A stretch of 64,000 nucleotides of DNA from Lachnospira hominis (ex Liu et al. 2021) (GCF_014287955.1 NZ_JACOPD010000004.1:62001-126000); one strand, 5' to 3'. Counted from the first letter of the stretch, positions 32,965 to 42,323 are shown. Made by a program: numbers and translations. The notes: generated by a model from the sequence alone, not told the origin.

Positions 32965-33243
32965 ATGTATGTTGTTTTAGTATATGATGTAAGTAAAGAT
33001 GAAAATGGAAGAAAAAGGTGGTCACATATTTTTAAAATATGCAAGAAATATATGTCACACATACAAAACTCTGTTTTTGAAGGTGAACTATCAAAGGTAC
33101 AGTTAATAAAAATGCAGAATGAATTAAAACCTTATATTAATAGTGAATTGGATTCTGTCATTTTATTTAAAAGCAGACAACAGAAGTGGCTTGATAAGGA
33201 ATGGTGGGGAAAGCAGGCAGATGTAACAAGTTTTATAATTTAA
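32965..33243 (+). CDS. cas2: Cas2
   Basis: 92-residue structural partner of Cas1. The first strand MYVVLVYDVSKDENGRKRW and the QNSVFEGELSKVQL segment are standard Cas2. It is the last cas gene before the leader. A weak GCGGGGA site lies before ATG 32965, and a spacer of 83 bp separates it from cas1, more than elsewhere in the operon. Confidence 0.92.
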   Translation: MYVVLVYDVSKDENGRKRWSHIFKICKKYMSHIQNSVFEGELSKVQLIKMQNELKPYINSELDSVILFKSRQQKWLDKEWWGKQADVTSFII

Positions 33244-33436
33244 TGTGATTGTATATTGTGTATAATTTGTCTGTCGACCGATGATAATGTAAAAATGCGG
33301 GGAGATCGACAATGCTGAAATTATTATATATTTGATGTTATTGTAAAAAAATTTACAAGATGATAATATATAAATATTGAGAGTCGACAGAAAATAGATT
33401 GGTAGTACCTGAAAATAGGCGACTTTTGTGTTACGG
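33244..33436 (+). promoter_or_regulatory. CRISPR leader
   Basis: 193-bp AT-rich stretch between cas2 and the first repeat. It contains a palindrome-ended block, TGTCGA (33272-33277) and TCGACA (33306-33311), around ATGATAATGTAAAAATG, and a third site GTCGACAG near 33383-33390. The proximal end GACTTTTGTGTTACGG touches repeat 1. It should carry the array promoter and the integration signals for new spacers. Nothing codes here. Confidence 0.7.
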
Positions 33437-34778
33437 GATTTAATAGAAACATAGTGGAATGTAAATATGAATACTTACGTTGTTTACAATGAAAGCACAG
33501 AGATTTAATAGAAACATAGTGGAATGTAAATCAAAGTCAGTAAACAAGCGGATTGTAGCGTTTTTGATTTAATAGAAACATAGTGGAATGTAAATAAGTA
33601 ACAACATCTTCATTATATTCAGAACCATCTTGATTTAATAGAAACATAGTGGAATGTAAATATTACATTACTTAATTTTGTATACAGTGCAAGTGTGATT
33701 TAATAGAAACATAGTGGAATGTAAATAGGTATACATTTATTTTAGAATCTGCTCCCGCTGGGATTTAATAGAAACATAGTGGAATGTAAATTTAACTTTA
33801 AGTGAAGCAAGTGCTGAACTGAACGCTGATTTAATAGAAACATAGTGGAATGTAAATATCATAGACCTGATTCCACTTACAAGTCCTTCTACGGATTTAA
33901 TAGAAACATAGTGGAATGTAAATTATTTTCCTCTTTCAAATTTTCTTTAAAAGGGGCTTGATTTAATAGAAACATAGTGGAATGTAAATACAGTATACAT
34001 TCATTTACTGTCAGCAGTAGAACAGATTTAATAGAAACATAGTGGAATGTAAATTAATCACACACAATATAGTTATATCCACCTGAAACAGATTTAATAG
34101 AAACATAGTGGAATGTAAATATAGTTGAGCCGCTTGCAATTAATTACGATTACACAGATTTAATAGAAACATAGTGGAATGTAAATGAGATTACAGCTAA
34201 GATGCTTCAGAGATTTTTCAAGATTTAATAGAAACATAGTGGAATGTAAATTAAGTTCAGATATGAATTTATGTGTCTGCAGTGCTCGATTTAATAGAAA
34301 CATAGTGGAATGTAAATCTGTTTAAAAGGAATACTGTTCCTGTGTGCTACATGGATTTAATAGAAACATAGTGGAATGTAAATTAAAAAACCAATAAAAG
34401 CTCCTGCTATTGCAAGAGCGATTTAATAGAAACATAGTGGAATGTAAATGTTATTAAGTATCTGTGGAATTACTACAAGGGCGACGATTTAATAGAAACA
34501 TAGTGGAATGTAAATATAGTAAACGGAGTAACTATTGCAATCAAAAGATTAGATTTAATAGAAACATAGTGGAATGTAAATATGCACAGGCTTAAAAGAC
34601 AAGAACGGTAATCTGAGATTTAATAGAAACATAGTGGAATGTAAATGATATTGCTGCCACATTGCTCATTGCACTTTCATAGGATTTAATAGAAACATAG
34701 TGGAATGTAAATATATATTGCAAATCCGAAATATTGCTTAAAACAACTGATTTAATAGAAACATAGTGGAATGTAAAT
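33437..34778 (+). CRISPR. Type I-B CRISPR array, 21 repeats and 20 spacers
   Basis: The 30-nt repeat begins GATTTAATAGAAACATAG and ends TGGAATGTAAAT. Repeat starts lie at 33437, 33502, 33566, 33632 and so on every 64-66 nt up to 34749. Spacers are 34-36 nt and all differ. Every repeat copy, including the last, is identical. The short palindrome ACAT-AGTGGA-ATGT inside the repeat places the likely Cas6 cut 8 nt from the 3' end, giving handle ATGTAAAT. Leader-proximal end is at 33437, next to cas2. Confidence 0.98.
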
Positions 34779-34832
34779 GTCTTTCAATTTATTTAATATA
34801 TCAAGTTGAAGAGGGGTAAATGGTGGTATAAT

Positions 34833-34860
34833 CCTATTATTGATAGATAGTAATAATAGG
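34833..34860 (+). promoter_or_regulatory. Inverted repeat upstream of basic-protein gene copy B
   Basis: CCTATTATT (34833-34841) and AATAATAGG (34852-34860) form a perfect 9-bp stem, followed by TGATTTTT. TATAAT at 34827-34832 directly precedes it. It may be the array's terminator or an operator for the next gene. Confidence 0.45.
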
Positions 34861-34878
34861 TGATTTTTATGGAACAAC

Positions 34879-35092
34879 GGAGGCAATTAAAATGAGATTT
34901 GGAATGAGAACACCCAGTATAAAGAAATCAATAAAGGCAAGAACAACAGGGAAAGCTAAGCGTGCTATTAAGAAAGCTGTAATTCCAGGTTATGGAAAGA
35001 ATGGCATAGGGTGGATAAAAAATCCAAAGAAAGCAGCTTACAATAAGGTTTATAAGAAGACGAGCTTTGGCATTATGGATTTATTTAAGTAA
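34879..35092 (+). repeat. Direct repeat copy B flanking the CRISPR-Cas locus
   Basis: 214 bp, about 93% identical to 24095-24308 and in the same orientation. See copy A. Confidence 0.9.
34892..35092 (+). CDS. Small basic protein (66 aa), copy B
   Basis: Paralogue of the protein at 24108; the four changes are L-I, V-I, L-V and K-N, nearly all conservative, and 10 of 14 base changes are silent. Both copies therefore seem to be kept under selection as proteins. GGAGG lies 8 nt upstream of ATG. No function known. Confidence 0.7.
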   Translation: MRFGMRTPSIKKSIKARTTGKAKRAIKKAVIPGYGKNGIGWIKNPKKAAYNKVYKKTSFGIMDLFK

Positions 35093-35111
35093 CTATCAGG
35101 AGGATTAAATA

Positions 35112-35504
35112 ATGGAACGAGTAGCTAAATTTTTAAAAGAAGCAGAGACATATTATCTGGCAACAGTGGAAGGCGACCAGCCAAGAGTTAGACCTTTTGG
35201 AACAGTACACATTTTTGAAGGAAAGCTGTATATTCAAACTGGCAAGGTAAAGGATGTTTCAAAGCAGATTCACGCAAACCCGAAGGTAGAAATCTGTGCG
35301 TTTAAAAATGGTGAGTGGCTTCGTGTAGCCGGAGAACTTGTAGAAGATGACAGAAGAGAAGCAAGACAGTCTATGCTTGATGCTTATCCATCTTTACAGA
35401 ATATGTACTCAGCAGATGATGGAAATACCGAGGTGTTCTATTTTACAAATGCGACAGCTACATTTTCATCATTTACACATGAGCCGGAAGTAGTGAAGTT
35501 TTAA
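35112..35504 (+). CDS. Pyridoxamine 5'-phosphate oxidase family protein
   Basis: 130-residue FMN-binding split-barrel protein. The pattern AETYYLATVEGDQPRVRPFG at the start is typical of small PPOX-like proteins that bind flavin or F420 and reduce small molecules; such proteins also occur as nitroimidazole-resistance-like enzymes. AGGAGG lies upstream and the stop overlaps the start of the next gene (TAATG). Confidence 0.82.
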   Translation: MERVAKFLKEAETYYLATVEGDQPRVRPFGTVHIFEGKLYIQTGKVKDVSKQIHANPKVEICAFKNGEWLRVAGELVEDDRREARQSMLDAYPSLQNMYSADDGNTEVFYFTNATATFSSFTHEPEVVKF

Positions 35505-35884
35505 TGACTAAGGATGAATGGTACAAGCAGTTATTTGAGCGACTGGATAAGTCCAAGTTCCGAAGCAGTTTTCATTTGAAACAGAAAGATATTGATTATA
35601 TAAATGAAAAGGGACTTGCTGTTATCAGACAACATGCAAAGGATTTTATTGCAAAGAGAGAAGCTCCGGCATATATAGCAAATGATGGCAAACAGACACC
35701 AATGCGTGGACATCCAGTATTTATTGCCCAGCACGCAACAGCAACATGCTGCAGGGAGTGCATCCGAAAGTGGCATAAAATGCAGCCGGGCAAGGAACTA
35801 AGTCAGGTGCAGCAGGATTATCTTGTAGATGTAATTATGACATGGATTCAAAAAGAAATGGAGAGGCAGGAACATAAAATATGA
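35504..35884 (+). CDS. DUF4186 family protein
   Basis: 126 residues. FRSSFHLKQKDIDYINEKG, then RGHPVFIAQHATATCCREC and LVDVIMTWI match the DUF4186 family as I know it. HATATCCRECIRKWH could bind a metal. Function is unknown. Translationally coupled at both ends: start overlaps the PPOX stop and its stop overlaps the VOC start. Confidence 0.75.
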   Translation: MTKDEWYKQLFERLDKSKFRSSFHLKQKDIDYINEKGLAVIRQHAKDFIAKREAPAYIANDGKQTPMRGHPVFIAQHATATCCRECIRKWHKMQPGKELSQVQQDYLVDVIMTWIQKEMERQEHKI

Positions 35885-36252
35885 GTTTGAAAAATGTATT
35901 GATTATTGTTGATAACATTGACGAATCAATTGATTTTTATGAAGAACTGTTTGGACTGCGTGTGATTACAAGGCAGGAAGGTAATGTGATAATGTCAGAG
36001 GGGCTTGTATTGCAGGATGTAGATGTATGGTATGATAGTACAAAAATACATACAACTCCACATAACAATATGACCGAACTTTATTTTGAAGATAATGATA
36101 TAGAAGGTATTATTGAAAAACTGGAGTCTGGCAAGTATGTTGTAAGTTATGTTACGGATTTAATGGAACTTGAATGTGGACAGAAGCTTGTAAGATTTTA
36201 TGATCCATCAGGAAATCTTATAGAAGTACGAACACCAATTAACTATAACTGA
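35881..36252 (+). CDS. VOC (glyoxalase/bleomycin-resistance) family protein
   Basis: 123 residues. VOC fold pattern: VLIIVDNIDESIDFYEELFG, LRVITRQEGNV, ending KLVRFYDPSGNLIEVRTP with the final metal-ligand Glu. Family members act as lyases, dioxygenases or binding proteins; the substrate is not evident. Start overlaps the previous stop by 4 bp. Confidence 0.85.
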   Translation: MSLKNVLIIVDNIDESIDFYEELFGLRVITRQEGNVIMSEGLVLQDVDVWYDSTKIHTTPHNNMTELYFEDNDIEGIIEKLESGKYVVSYVTDLMELECGQKLVRFYDPSGNLIEVRTPINYN

Positions 36253-36275
36253 TATGAAATGGATTTAAGGAGAAA

Positions 36276-36749
36276 ATGCAGATATTTGTAGATGCAGATG
36301 CGTGTCCGGTAGTGGACATTGTCGAGACAATAGCAGAGAAATATAATATTCCAACCACCTTGTTGTGTGATACGAATCATATTTTGTATTCTGATTACAG
36401 CGAGGTAATTATAGTAGGTGCAGGAGCAGATGCAGTAGATTATAAGCTGATTAGCATATGTCATAAAGGGGATGTTGTAGTATCGCAGGATTATGGTGTC
36501 GCTGCTATGGCTTTAGGTAAGGGTGCGTATGCTATTCATCAATCCGGTAAGTGGTATACGAATGAAAATATAGATCAGATGCTTATGGAGAGGCATCTTA
36601 ATAAAAAGGCAAGACGCAGCTCTCATAAGAATCATATGAAAGGACCGAGAAAGCGTACAGAAGAAGATGATGTACGCTTTGCACAGTCCTTTGAAAAACT
36701 AATACTTATAGCAAAGTCAAAAGAAGGTGCTCAGAGTGGGACTATTTAA
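36276..36749 (+). CDS. YaiI/YqxD (DUF188) family protein
   Basis: 157 residues. PIN-like NYN fold signature: MQIFVDADACPVVDIVETIA at the start, VSQDYGVAAMALGKGAYAIH in the middle and KRTEEDDVRFAQSFEKLI near the end, all standard for the YaiI/YqxD family. Function unproven, probably nuclease-like from the fold. AAGGAG lies upstream. Confidence 0.9.
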   Translation: MQIFVDADACPVVDIVETIAEKYNIPTTLLCDTNHILYSDYSEVIIVGAGADAVDYKLISICHKGDVVVSQDYGVAAMALGKGAYAIHQSGKWYTNENIDQMLMERHLNKKARRSSHKNHMKGPRKRTEEDDVRFAQSFEKLILIAKSKEGAQSGTI

Positions 36750-36954
36750 GAAAAAGACAGTTACAAAGACATATGATAAAGAAAATAAGAAACCAGTTAT
36801 CAAGGCGAGCATATGTAATGGCGAGCAGGTTGCAGGCTTTAAGGACAATCATACAGGTAAGATAGAAGAGGTTATGCTGATTAAGAACCAGGCAGACCTT
36901 GATGCATTCAAGAAAATGTATGGAATAGATGATGAGATAGACAAGGAATATTAA
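36736..36954 (+). CDS. Small hypothetical protein (72 aa)
   Basis: Overlaps the DUF188 gene by 14 bp. GTG 36736 is preferred, with AAGG 8 nt upstream; GTG 36727 is possible. Contains PVIKASICNGEQVAGFKDNH and ends KKMYGIDDEIDKEY. A basic front and acidic tail, apparently a small alpha-beta fold that is common in Clostridia. Function not known. Confidence 0.65.
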   Translation: MGLFKKKTVTKTYDKENKKPVIKASICNGEQVAGFKDNHTGKIEEVMLIKNQADLDAFKKMYGIDDEIDKEY

Positions 36955-36957
36955 ACA

Positions 36958-37485
36958 ATGTATTTGATTAAGACGATAAAAGGTGACATAACAAAAGTAA
37001 CAGATGTGCAGGCAATCGTAAATGCAGCAAACAACTCCCTTCTTGGCGGAGGTGGTGTAGATGGTGCGATTCACAGAGCAGCAGGACCGGAACTTCTGAC
37101 AGAGTGCATGACACTTCACGGATGTGAGACTGGAGAAGCAAAGATAACAAAAGCCTATAATCTGCCATGCGATTATGTTATTCATACTGTGGGACCGATA
37201 TGGAATGGTGGAAGAAATAAAGAAGAGGAACTTCTTGCAAACTGTTATTTTTATTCTATGAAGCTGGCAATGGATAATGGAATCAGGTCCATTGCATTTC
37301 CTTCCATATCAACGGGAGTATATAGTTTCCCGGTTGAGTTGGCAGCAAAGATTGCAGTACATACAGTAAACAGGTTCTTGCAAGATAATCCGGACAGCTT
37401 CGATTTGGTGGAGTGGGTGCTGTTTGATACTCATACTGAATCAGTATATGAAGCTGAGGTTGATCAACTGTATAAAATGATATAA
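36958..37485 (+). CDS. Macro-domain ADP-ribose hydrolase (YmdB-like)
   Basis: 175 residues. [20 protein letters not shown] is the ADP-ribose-binding signature, followed by [13 protein letters not shown] and [15 protein letters not shown]. The family removes O-acetyl-ADP-ribose or ADP-ribose from proteins. Full length. Only 3 bp after the preceding small gene, so at the end of the operon starting at 35112. Confidence 0.93.
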   Translation: MYLIKTIKGDITKVTDVQAIVNAANNSLLGGGGVDGAIHRAAGPELLTECMTLHGCETGEAKITKAYNLPCDYVIHTVGPIWNGGRNKEEELLANCYFYSMKLAMDNGIRSIAFPSISTGVYSFPVELAAKIAVHTVNRFLQDNPDSFDLVEWVLFDTHTESVYEAEVDQLYKMI

Positions 37486-37521
37486 TAAGATTCTGGATGC
37501 AAGGATTGTAGTAAAACGCAT

Positions 37522-37743
37522 CTAGTTAATTTGAACCATCTTCATGAAACGATACACGGTATCTTTTGCAAAATTAGGAGTGCCTTTCCTTTTATAGGCA
37601 TTGGCAGCTTTCAAGGCTGAGTAAATATGAAACCTTGTAAGAAATCGTTTGATAGATTTAGGAATCTGCTTATCATTTTGAGTCGCTTGTGTTATACGTT
37701 TATTCATAACATGAGCCTCCGGTTTGTAATTGTTTTTTGACAA
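37522..37743 (-). pseudogene. IS4-like transposase remnant with internal deletion
   Basis: 73 codons on the - strand. QNDKQIPKSIKRFLTRFHIY and SALKAANAYKRKG match the N-terminus of Clostridial IS4-type transposases; then FAKDTVYRFMKMVQIN, which lies much further along in intact copies, follows directly, and the frame stops. The catalytic core is lost. It marks an old insertion next to the GGDEF remnant and the compositionally different MCP-EAL module. Confidence 0.6.
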
Positions 37744-37887
37744 CTCAATTATACCAAAACCATTGATTTCATACTATTTTTATGTCAGTTATTATTGAAT
37801 TTTCAAGGTGCATAGGCACATTTTAATGTGCGAAGTTTGAGTTATTATGCAGACGCTGACAGCTATGAAGATGGCAATGAAAAATAA

Positions 37888-38166
37888 GCTGTTAGAACAG
37901 AGGGAAGATATGGCGGCGATGAGTTCATGGCTGTGATTTATCATACAGGCAAAACAGAGATTGAGGAACTGCTACAAAGCTTATGCAGAGAAAAAGACAG
38001 ATTAAATAGTAATGAAGCTCAAATCCCGATCGACTATGCATGCGGATGGGCAATTTCAACTGATGAAGGAACCTACACGCTGCAGATGTTACTGGATAAG
38101 GCAGATTCCGATATGTATGAAAATAAACAACTATGCAAGAAGCGTAATTTAGGTTCACGTCAATAA
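37888..38166 (+). pseudogene. Diguanylate cyclase (GGDEF) C-terminal remnant
   Basis: The frame opens after a stop and reads GRYGGDEFMAVIYH, a complete GGDEF active-site motif, then PIDYACGWAISTDEG and LLDKADSDMYENK, the standard end of the domain. The first part of the domain and any sensor are absent and no start signal is seen. It is a broken c-di-GMP synthase, beside the IS remnant. A GCACAT-TTTA-ATGTGC hairpin lies just upstream near 37815. Confidence 0.75.
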
Positions 38167-38400
38167 ACTAAAAATAGAATAAAAATCAGCATTGTGAAAA
38201 GTGTTCATCCAGGAGACAGAATTTAGGTTGATTTTCACCAGTTTCTAGCAATAGAACCACTAATATTTAGTAGAAAATAATTTAATAATTTAATAATTTT
38301 TTTAATAGATTTTCCCAATAGAGTATGCTATATTATAATTGTTTATGGATAAACAAATTTGATAAAAGATCAATAATTTACAAAGGAAGGGAAAACTTTC

Positions 38401-40119
38401 ATGGAAAAGATCAAAAAGCGTATAGCTAACTTAAAAGTTGCAGGAAAATTAAAAGTATATCGAATGACAGTGCTTGTTATGACATTATTTTTAGTGTTGG
38501 TGGCACTGATCTCGACATTAGTGATCCGTTTAAATATAGAGAAGATCACTGAGGTCTGGTCTCCGTCATTGGAATATCTGCAGGATTTAGAGACAATGAC
38601 TGCGAAATACAGAATCAAACAGTATCAGCATCTGGTAGAATCAGATGCAGCAATCATGAACTCTTGCGAAGAAGAAATTCAGAAGCTGGAGAGTCAGATC
38701 CAGGATACCGATGCGAATCTGGATGCAATCATGTCTGCAGACAGTGATGCTCGAAAAGGACAGGACCATTACGAAGTAGCAAAAGCTGCATGGGAAGAAT
38801 ACAGGGCTGCTTCAGATGAAATCCTGAAGTTGAGCCGTGCGGGTAAACAGCAGGAAGCATCAAAGCTGATGACCGGAAAGGTGTATGAAGAATATAAAGC
38901 TTTGGCTGAAAAATTAACGATATTAAGTGACGAGTTCCAGGCAGAATTAGACCGGGCAAAGACCATGGCTAATGTATGCACTATAATCATATTTATTGTG
39001 ATCGTGGCAGCGGGTCTTGCGATTGCTGTAGTGACGACACAGATCGGAAAGATCATTACCAATTCCATTACCGAGCCGGTAGAACAGATAGATGCAGCAG
39101 TTGCCAGCCTGCGTAAGGGCGAACTGTCTAATGTAGAAATGCTTACCTATGAGTCTGAGGATGAGTTTGGCGATACCATCAGGAATCTGAAAGAAGCCAT
39201 GGGTATTCTGTCAGATTATGTCAGTGAGATCTCTGTGGAGGTAAAGGCAATAGCACAGGGTGACCTGACCAGAAATGGTAATGATATTACAGATTTCCTA
39301 GGCGATTTCTCGGAGTTGAAGGCATCACTGGTGTATATTCTGAAACGGTATAACAGTACCCTGACCGAGATCAGCAATCTGGCAGAACAGGTATCATCGA
39401 ATGCATCCGAGGTGGAAAATGCATCAAGATCCTTGGCGGACGGTGCAACAGAGCAGGCAGGAGTCATCGAGGAATTGAATGCCACCGTTGATACGGTCGT
39501 GGATTTGGCGGCAGATACAGCGAAGGAAACACAGAGTGCATCGGCACGTGTAAAAGCCTCTGCAAATAAAGCGAACGAAGAAAAAGAAAAAATGAACGAT
39601 TTACTGATGGAAATGGGGCACATTACAGAAATCTCCAAGGAGATCGGTAATATTATCACAGATATCGAGGATATTGCATCCCAGACCAACCTGTTATCCC
39701 TGAATGCTTCTATTGAAGCTGCCAGAGCAGGAGAAGCAGGAAAAGGCTTTGCAGTAGTGGCAGATCAGATCGGCAAGCTGGCAGCGGATAGTGCGAAGTC
39801 GGCTGTGAATACGAGAGATTTGATCGATAAGACCTTAGTGGAAATCGAAAAGGGCAATACGATCACAAGAACAACAGCAGACGCATTTAATCAGATCATT
39901 GCAGATATGGAGTCCTTTGCAGAGATTGCACAGAACACCATGGAGAAAGCGAACTCCCAGGCAGAGTCCTTGGGACAGATCGGTCAGGGAATTGAACAGC
40001 TGTCCAGTGTGGTACAGGGCAATGCAGCATCCTCAGAAGAGAATACTGCGATCAGTATTAATCTGGCAGAGGGAGCAGCCAAGATGCGTGACCGCGTGAA
40101 TATCTTTAAGCTATTCTAG
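38401..40119 (+). CDS. Methyl-accepting chemotaxis protein
   Basis: 572 residues. Membrane helices at about 20-42 ([19 protein letters not shown]) and 188-210 enclose an all-helical periplasm-facing sensor of the four-helix-bundle type. A HAMP region follows, and the signalling hairpin tip is [20 protein letters not shown] followed by [18 protein letters not shown]. It would control CheA. Base composition is clearly GC-richer than in flanking genes (CTG, ATC, CAG codons preferred). AAGGAAGGG lies upstream. Probably acquired with the next gene. Confidence 0.92.
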   Translation: MEKIKKRIANLKVAGKLKVYRMTVLVMTLFLVLVALISTLVIRLNIEKITEVWSPSLEYLQDLETMTAKYRIKQYQHLVESDAAIMNSCEEEIQKLESQIQDTDANLDAIMSADSDARKGQDHYEVAKAAWEEYRAASDEILKLSRAGKQQEASKLMTGKVYEEYKALAEKLTILSDEFQAELDRAKTMANVCTIIIFIVIVAAGLAIAVVTTQIGKIITNSITEPVEQIDAAVASLRKGELSNVEMLTYESEDEFGDTIRNLKEAMGILSDYVSEISVEVKAIAQGDLTRNGNDITDFLGDFSELKASLVYILKRYNSTLTEISNLAEQVSSNASEVENASRSLADGATEQAGVIEELNATVDTVVDLAADTAKETQSASARVKASANKANEEKEKMNDLLMEMGHITEISKEIGNIITDIEDIASQTNLLSLNASIEAARAGEAGKGFAVVADQIGKLAADSAKSAVNTRDLIDKTLVEIEKGNTITRTTADAFNQIIADMESFAEIAQNTMEKANSQAESLGQIGQGIEQLSSVVQGNAASSEENTAISINLAEGAAKMRDRVNIFKLF

Positions 40120-40165
40120 AAAATGGCAGGAATAGAGTGAAGTTGTCGGAAGGAAGGTTCTTGTT

Positions 40166-41857
40166 GTGATTAATGATATATTTAGTGTGTTTGGAGAGCA
40201 GACAGCAGAAATATTATTTGAGATCATTACAGAATGTATGGATGATTACCTGTATATATTTGATCTGCAGAATAATATCTTTGAGATTTCACAGTCAGCT
40301 GTGAAACGCTTTAATATGTCGAAAAATGTTCTGACAGATGCTGCAAATGAAGTTATGAAGGTAGTATATGAGGAAGACCGCAGGATGCTTGCAAAGCATC
40401 TTGCGGATATATGCGAAGGAAGAGAAAAGGTACATAATCTTCATTACAGGTGGCTTGATAAAGAAGGTATGCCGGTCTGGATTAACTGCCGTGGTATCGT
40501 GATCAATGATCAGCAGGGAAAGGCAGAGTATCTGGTCGGGTGTCTGAATGAGACCGGCAACAGGAGAAGAGCCGATAATGTCACAGGACTGCTTGGCGGT
40601 CCGGAATTCCTTGCTTACCTGCATGCACAAAAAGAACCCATTACCAAGGGATTTTTTATGCATATAGGAATTGATGATTTTGGAGCAATCAATAGCTCCA
40701 GGGGAGCTGATTATGGTAATTATATCCTGAAAAGCGTAGCCGGCTGTATGAAGGAATGCCTTTCAGACAAGCAGAGAATTTACCATCTGGTAGCGGATCA
40801 GTATGTGATCGTGGATCTGGAAGTTTCCTCCGCAGAAGACGCTGTGGCACTTAAAGAAAAGATTACAGATAAACTTCGTAATTTCATAATAGCCGAAAAT
40901 TATGAAGCTATATTTTCTATTTCTATTGGTGTTATAAATGCAGCAACATTTTGCGAGGGAACCGAAGAATGCCGCAAAAAGTTTGAATTTGCCTTGAAAC
41001 AGGCAAAAAGCATGGGTAAAAATGGATTCTATATTTTTGACCAGGATGACTATGAGGTCTTTTTACGAAAAGGAAGAATCATAGCAAAACTTCGTAATGC
41101 TATTGTGAACCATTATGATGGCTTTGAAGTATACTACCAGCCGATTGTGGACTGTCAGTCCGAACAGATCATTGGAGCAGAGGCACTGATGCGTTTTTCC
41201 ATGATAACGGAAGAAGGGCGGGAGTTTGTTTCACCGATGGAGTTTATCCCATTATTGGAAGAGACCGGATTGATCATTCCAGCTGGAAGATATATTTTGA
41301 ACGAAGCTGCAGCAATGTGCTGTGAAATGCAGAAATATATTCCTGACTTCCGGATGAATGTAAATGTATCCTATGTTCAGATTCTGCAAGGCAATGTGGA
41401 GCGGGATATTCTGGGTGCAATTCAAAAATATTCATTACAGCCGGAATGCTTATGTGTTGAAATGACAGAAAGTGGATTTATGGATATGACCCCTTCGTTC
41501 TGTAAATTCCGTAAAACTCTGGACAAGAACGGGATTCCCTTTGTGATCGATGATTTTGGAACAGGATATTCGAATCTTCATTGTATCCGTGATATGAATC
41601 CAAGTTACGTGAAAATGGATAGGGATTTTACTGCCAAGGCGATGAACAGTGACAGGGATTATGAATTATATAAAAATATCATCCCCATGGTACATAGTAT
41701 TAACGTCAGGATATGTGCAGAAGGCATCGAGGAAAAAGAATGGCTTCTGAAAATGAAAGAAATGAAGGTTGATTATCTGCAGGGATATTATTTTGGGAGA
41801 CCATGTGGAAAGAAACAGTTTCTGCAGCAATATGCCAGTGGCATCAACGTTAAATAA
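40166..41857 (+). CDS. PAS-GGDEF(degenerate)-EAL c-di-GMP phosphodiesterase
   Basis: 563 residues. PAS-like sensor at about 20-130 (YLYIFDLQNNIFEISQSAVK). The GGDEF domain (about 135-285) has lost its motif (HLVADQYVIVDLE where GGDEF should be), so synthesis is unlikely. The EAL domain (about 305-555) keeps GAEALMRF, MNVNVS, VEMTESGF, DDFGTGYSNL, VKMDRDF, CAEGIEE and LQGYYFGRP, so it should hydrolyse c-di-GMP. GTG 40166 follows AAGGAAGG by 8 nt. Likely one transcription unit with the receptor 46 bp upstream, linking chemotaxis with c-di-GMP. Confidence 0.9.
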   Translation: MINDIFSVFGEQTAEILFEIITECMDDYLYIFDLQNNIFEISQSAVKRFNMSKNVLTDAANEVMKVVYEEDRRMLAKHLADICEGREKVHNLHYRWLDKEGMPVWINCRGIVINDQQGKAEYLVGCLNETGNRRRADNVTGLLGGPEFLAYLHAQKEPITKGFFMHIGIDDFGAINSSRGADYGNYILKSVAGCMKECLSDKQRIYHLVADQYVIVDLEVSSAEDAVALKEKITDKLRNFIIAENYEAIFSISIGVINAATFCEGTEECRKKFEFALKQAKSMGKNGFYIFDQDDYEVFLRKGRIIAKLRNAIVNHYDGFEVYYQPIVDCQSEQIIGAEALMRFSMITEEGREFVSPMEFIPLLEETGLIIPAGRYILNEAAAMCCEMQKYIPDFRMNVNVSYVQILQGNVERDILGAIQKYSLQPECLCVEMTESGFMDMTPSFCKFRKTLDKNGIPFVIDDFGTGYSNLHCIRDMNPSYVKMDRDFTAKAMNSDRDYELYKNIIPMVHSINVRICAEGIEEKEWLLKMKEMKVDYLQGYYFGRPCGKKQFLQQYASGINVK

Positions 41858-41863
41858 AGAGAG

Positions 41864-41899
41864 TAAGGCAGACTCATCTATGTGGGGCTGCCTTATTTT
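41864..41899 (+). terminator. Rho-independent terminator
   Basis: TAAGGCAG / CTGCCTTA stem around a 16-nt loop, followed by TTTTATT. Ends the MCP-EAL unit. Confidence 0.75.
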
Positions 41900-41932
41900 A
41901 TTGTCTTATCAGAAGGATTGATCCATAACGGC

Positions 41933-42037
41933 TTATTTCAGTTTTTCCAGGTCATTAGCATCAGGGTGAGACAATGCACAGTCAAAATTCTGGATCAATA
42001 CATCAAGATTTGCCGGATGATCAGGAGTTTCCTTCAT
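41933..42037 (-). other. Short antisense-strand ORF, possible frameshifted C-terminus of the next gene
   Basis: 34 codons on the - strand, MKETPDHPANLDVLIQNFDC and so on, ending DANDLEKLK. Its ATG lies inside the end of the gene 42021-42323 in another frame. It reads like protein sequence, so it is either a coupled micro-gene or the true tail of that protein after a frameshift. Confidence 0.35.
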
Positions 42038-42323
42038 TTTCTATTTCTTGCATCATTGCTTCAAACATTTTTTCCGGGGTGTCATAGTCTAATATCGAAA
42101 ATTGGTCTCCATCATCTGCTAAATTTCTGCTTCTTTCACTTGAGTTTTCGGCATATTCAATCACCAGCGAATTATAGCCACTTAAAAGTTCAACTATATG
42201 AATTGCTTGATTGTCTGGCAAGATGAACCATTGTTCATCTTCCAAAATTACATTGTCAAATATCTCCATCAACTTCTCGGAAATATGAAGTCTATATTCT
42301 CTTAATAATTTTTCTGGGTTCAT
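42021..42323 (-). CDS. Small hypothetical protein
   Basis: About 100 residues on the - strand, the only clear - strand gene in this part. LREYRLHISEKLMEIFDNVI, then DNQAIHIVELLSGYNSLVIE and YDTPEKMFEAMMQEIENEG. Soluble, acidic. ATG 42323 is chosen because GGAG lies about 9 nt upstream. The C-terminus may be frameshifted (see 41933). Function unknown. Confidence 0.55.
   Translation of the reverse strand: MNPEKLLREYRLHISEKLMEIFDNVILEDEQWFILPDNQAIHIVELLSGYNSLVIEYAENSSERSRNLADDGDQFSILDYDTPEKMFEAMMQEIENEGNS

Noticed and set aside
38167-38400. c-di-GMP or other riboswitch before the MCP gene
   Set aside because: No conserved riboswitch core could be traced by eye; only AT-rich promoter-like sequence is present.
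41882-42226. A + strand ORF of 114 aa
   Set aside because: It starts inside a terminator, lacks a ribosome binding site, has odd composition and overlaps the more convincing - strand gene 42021-42323.
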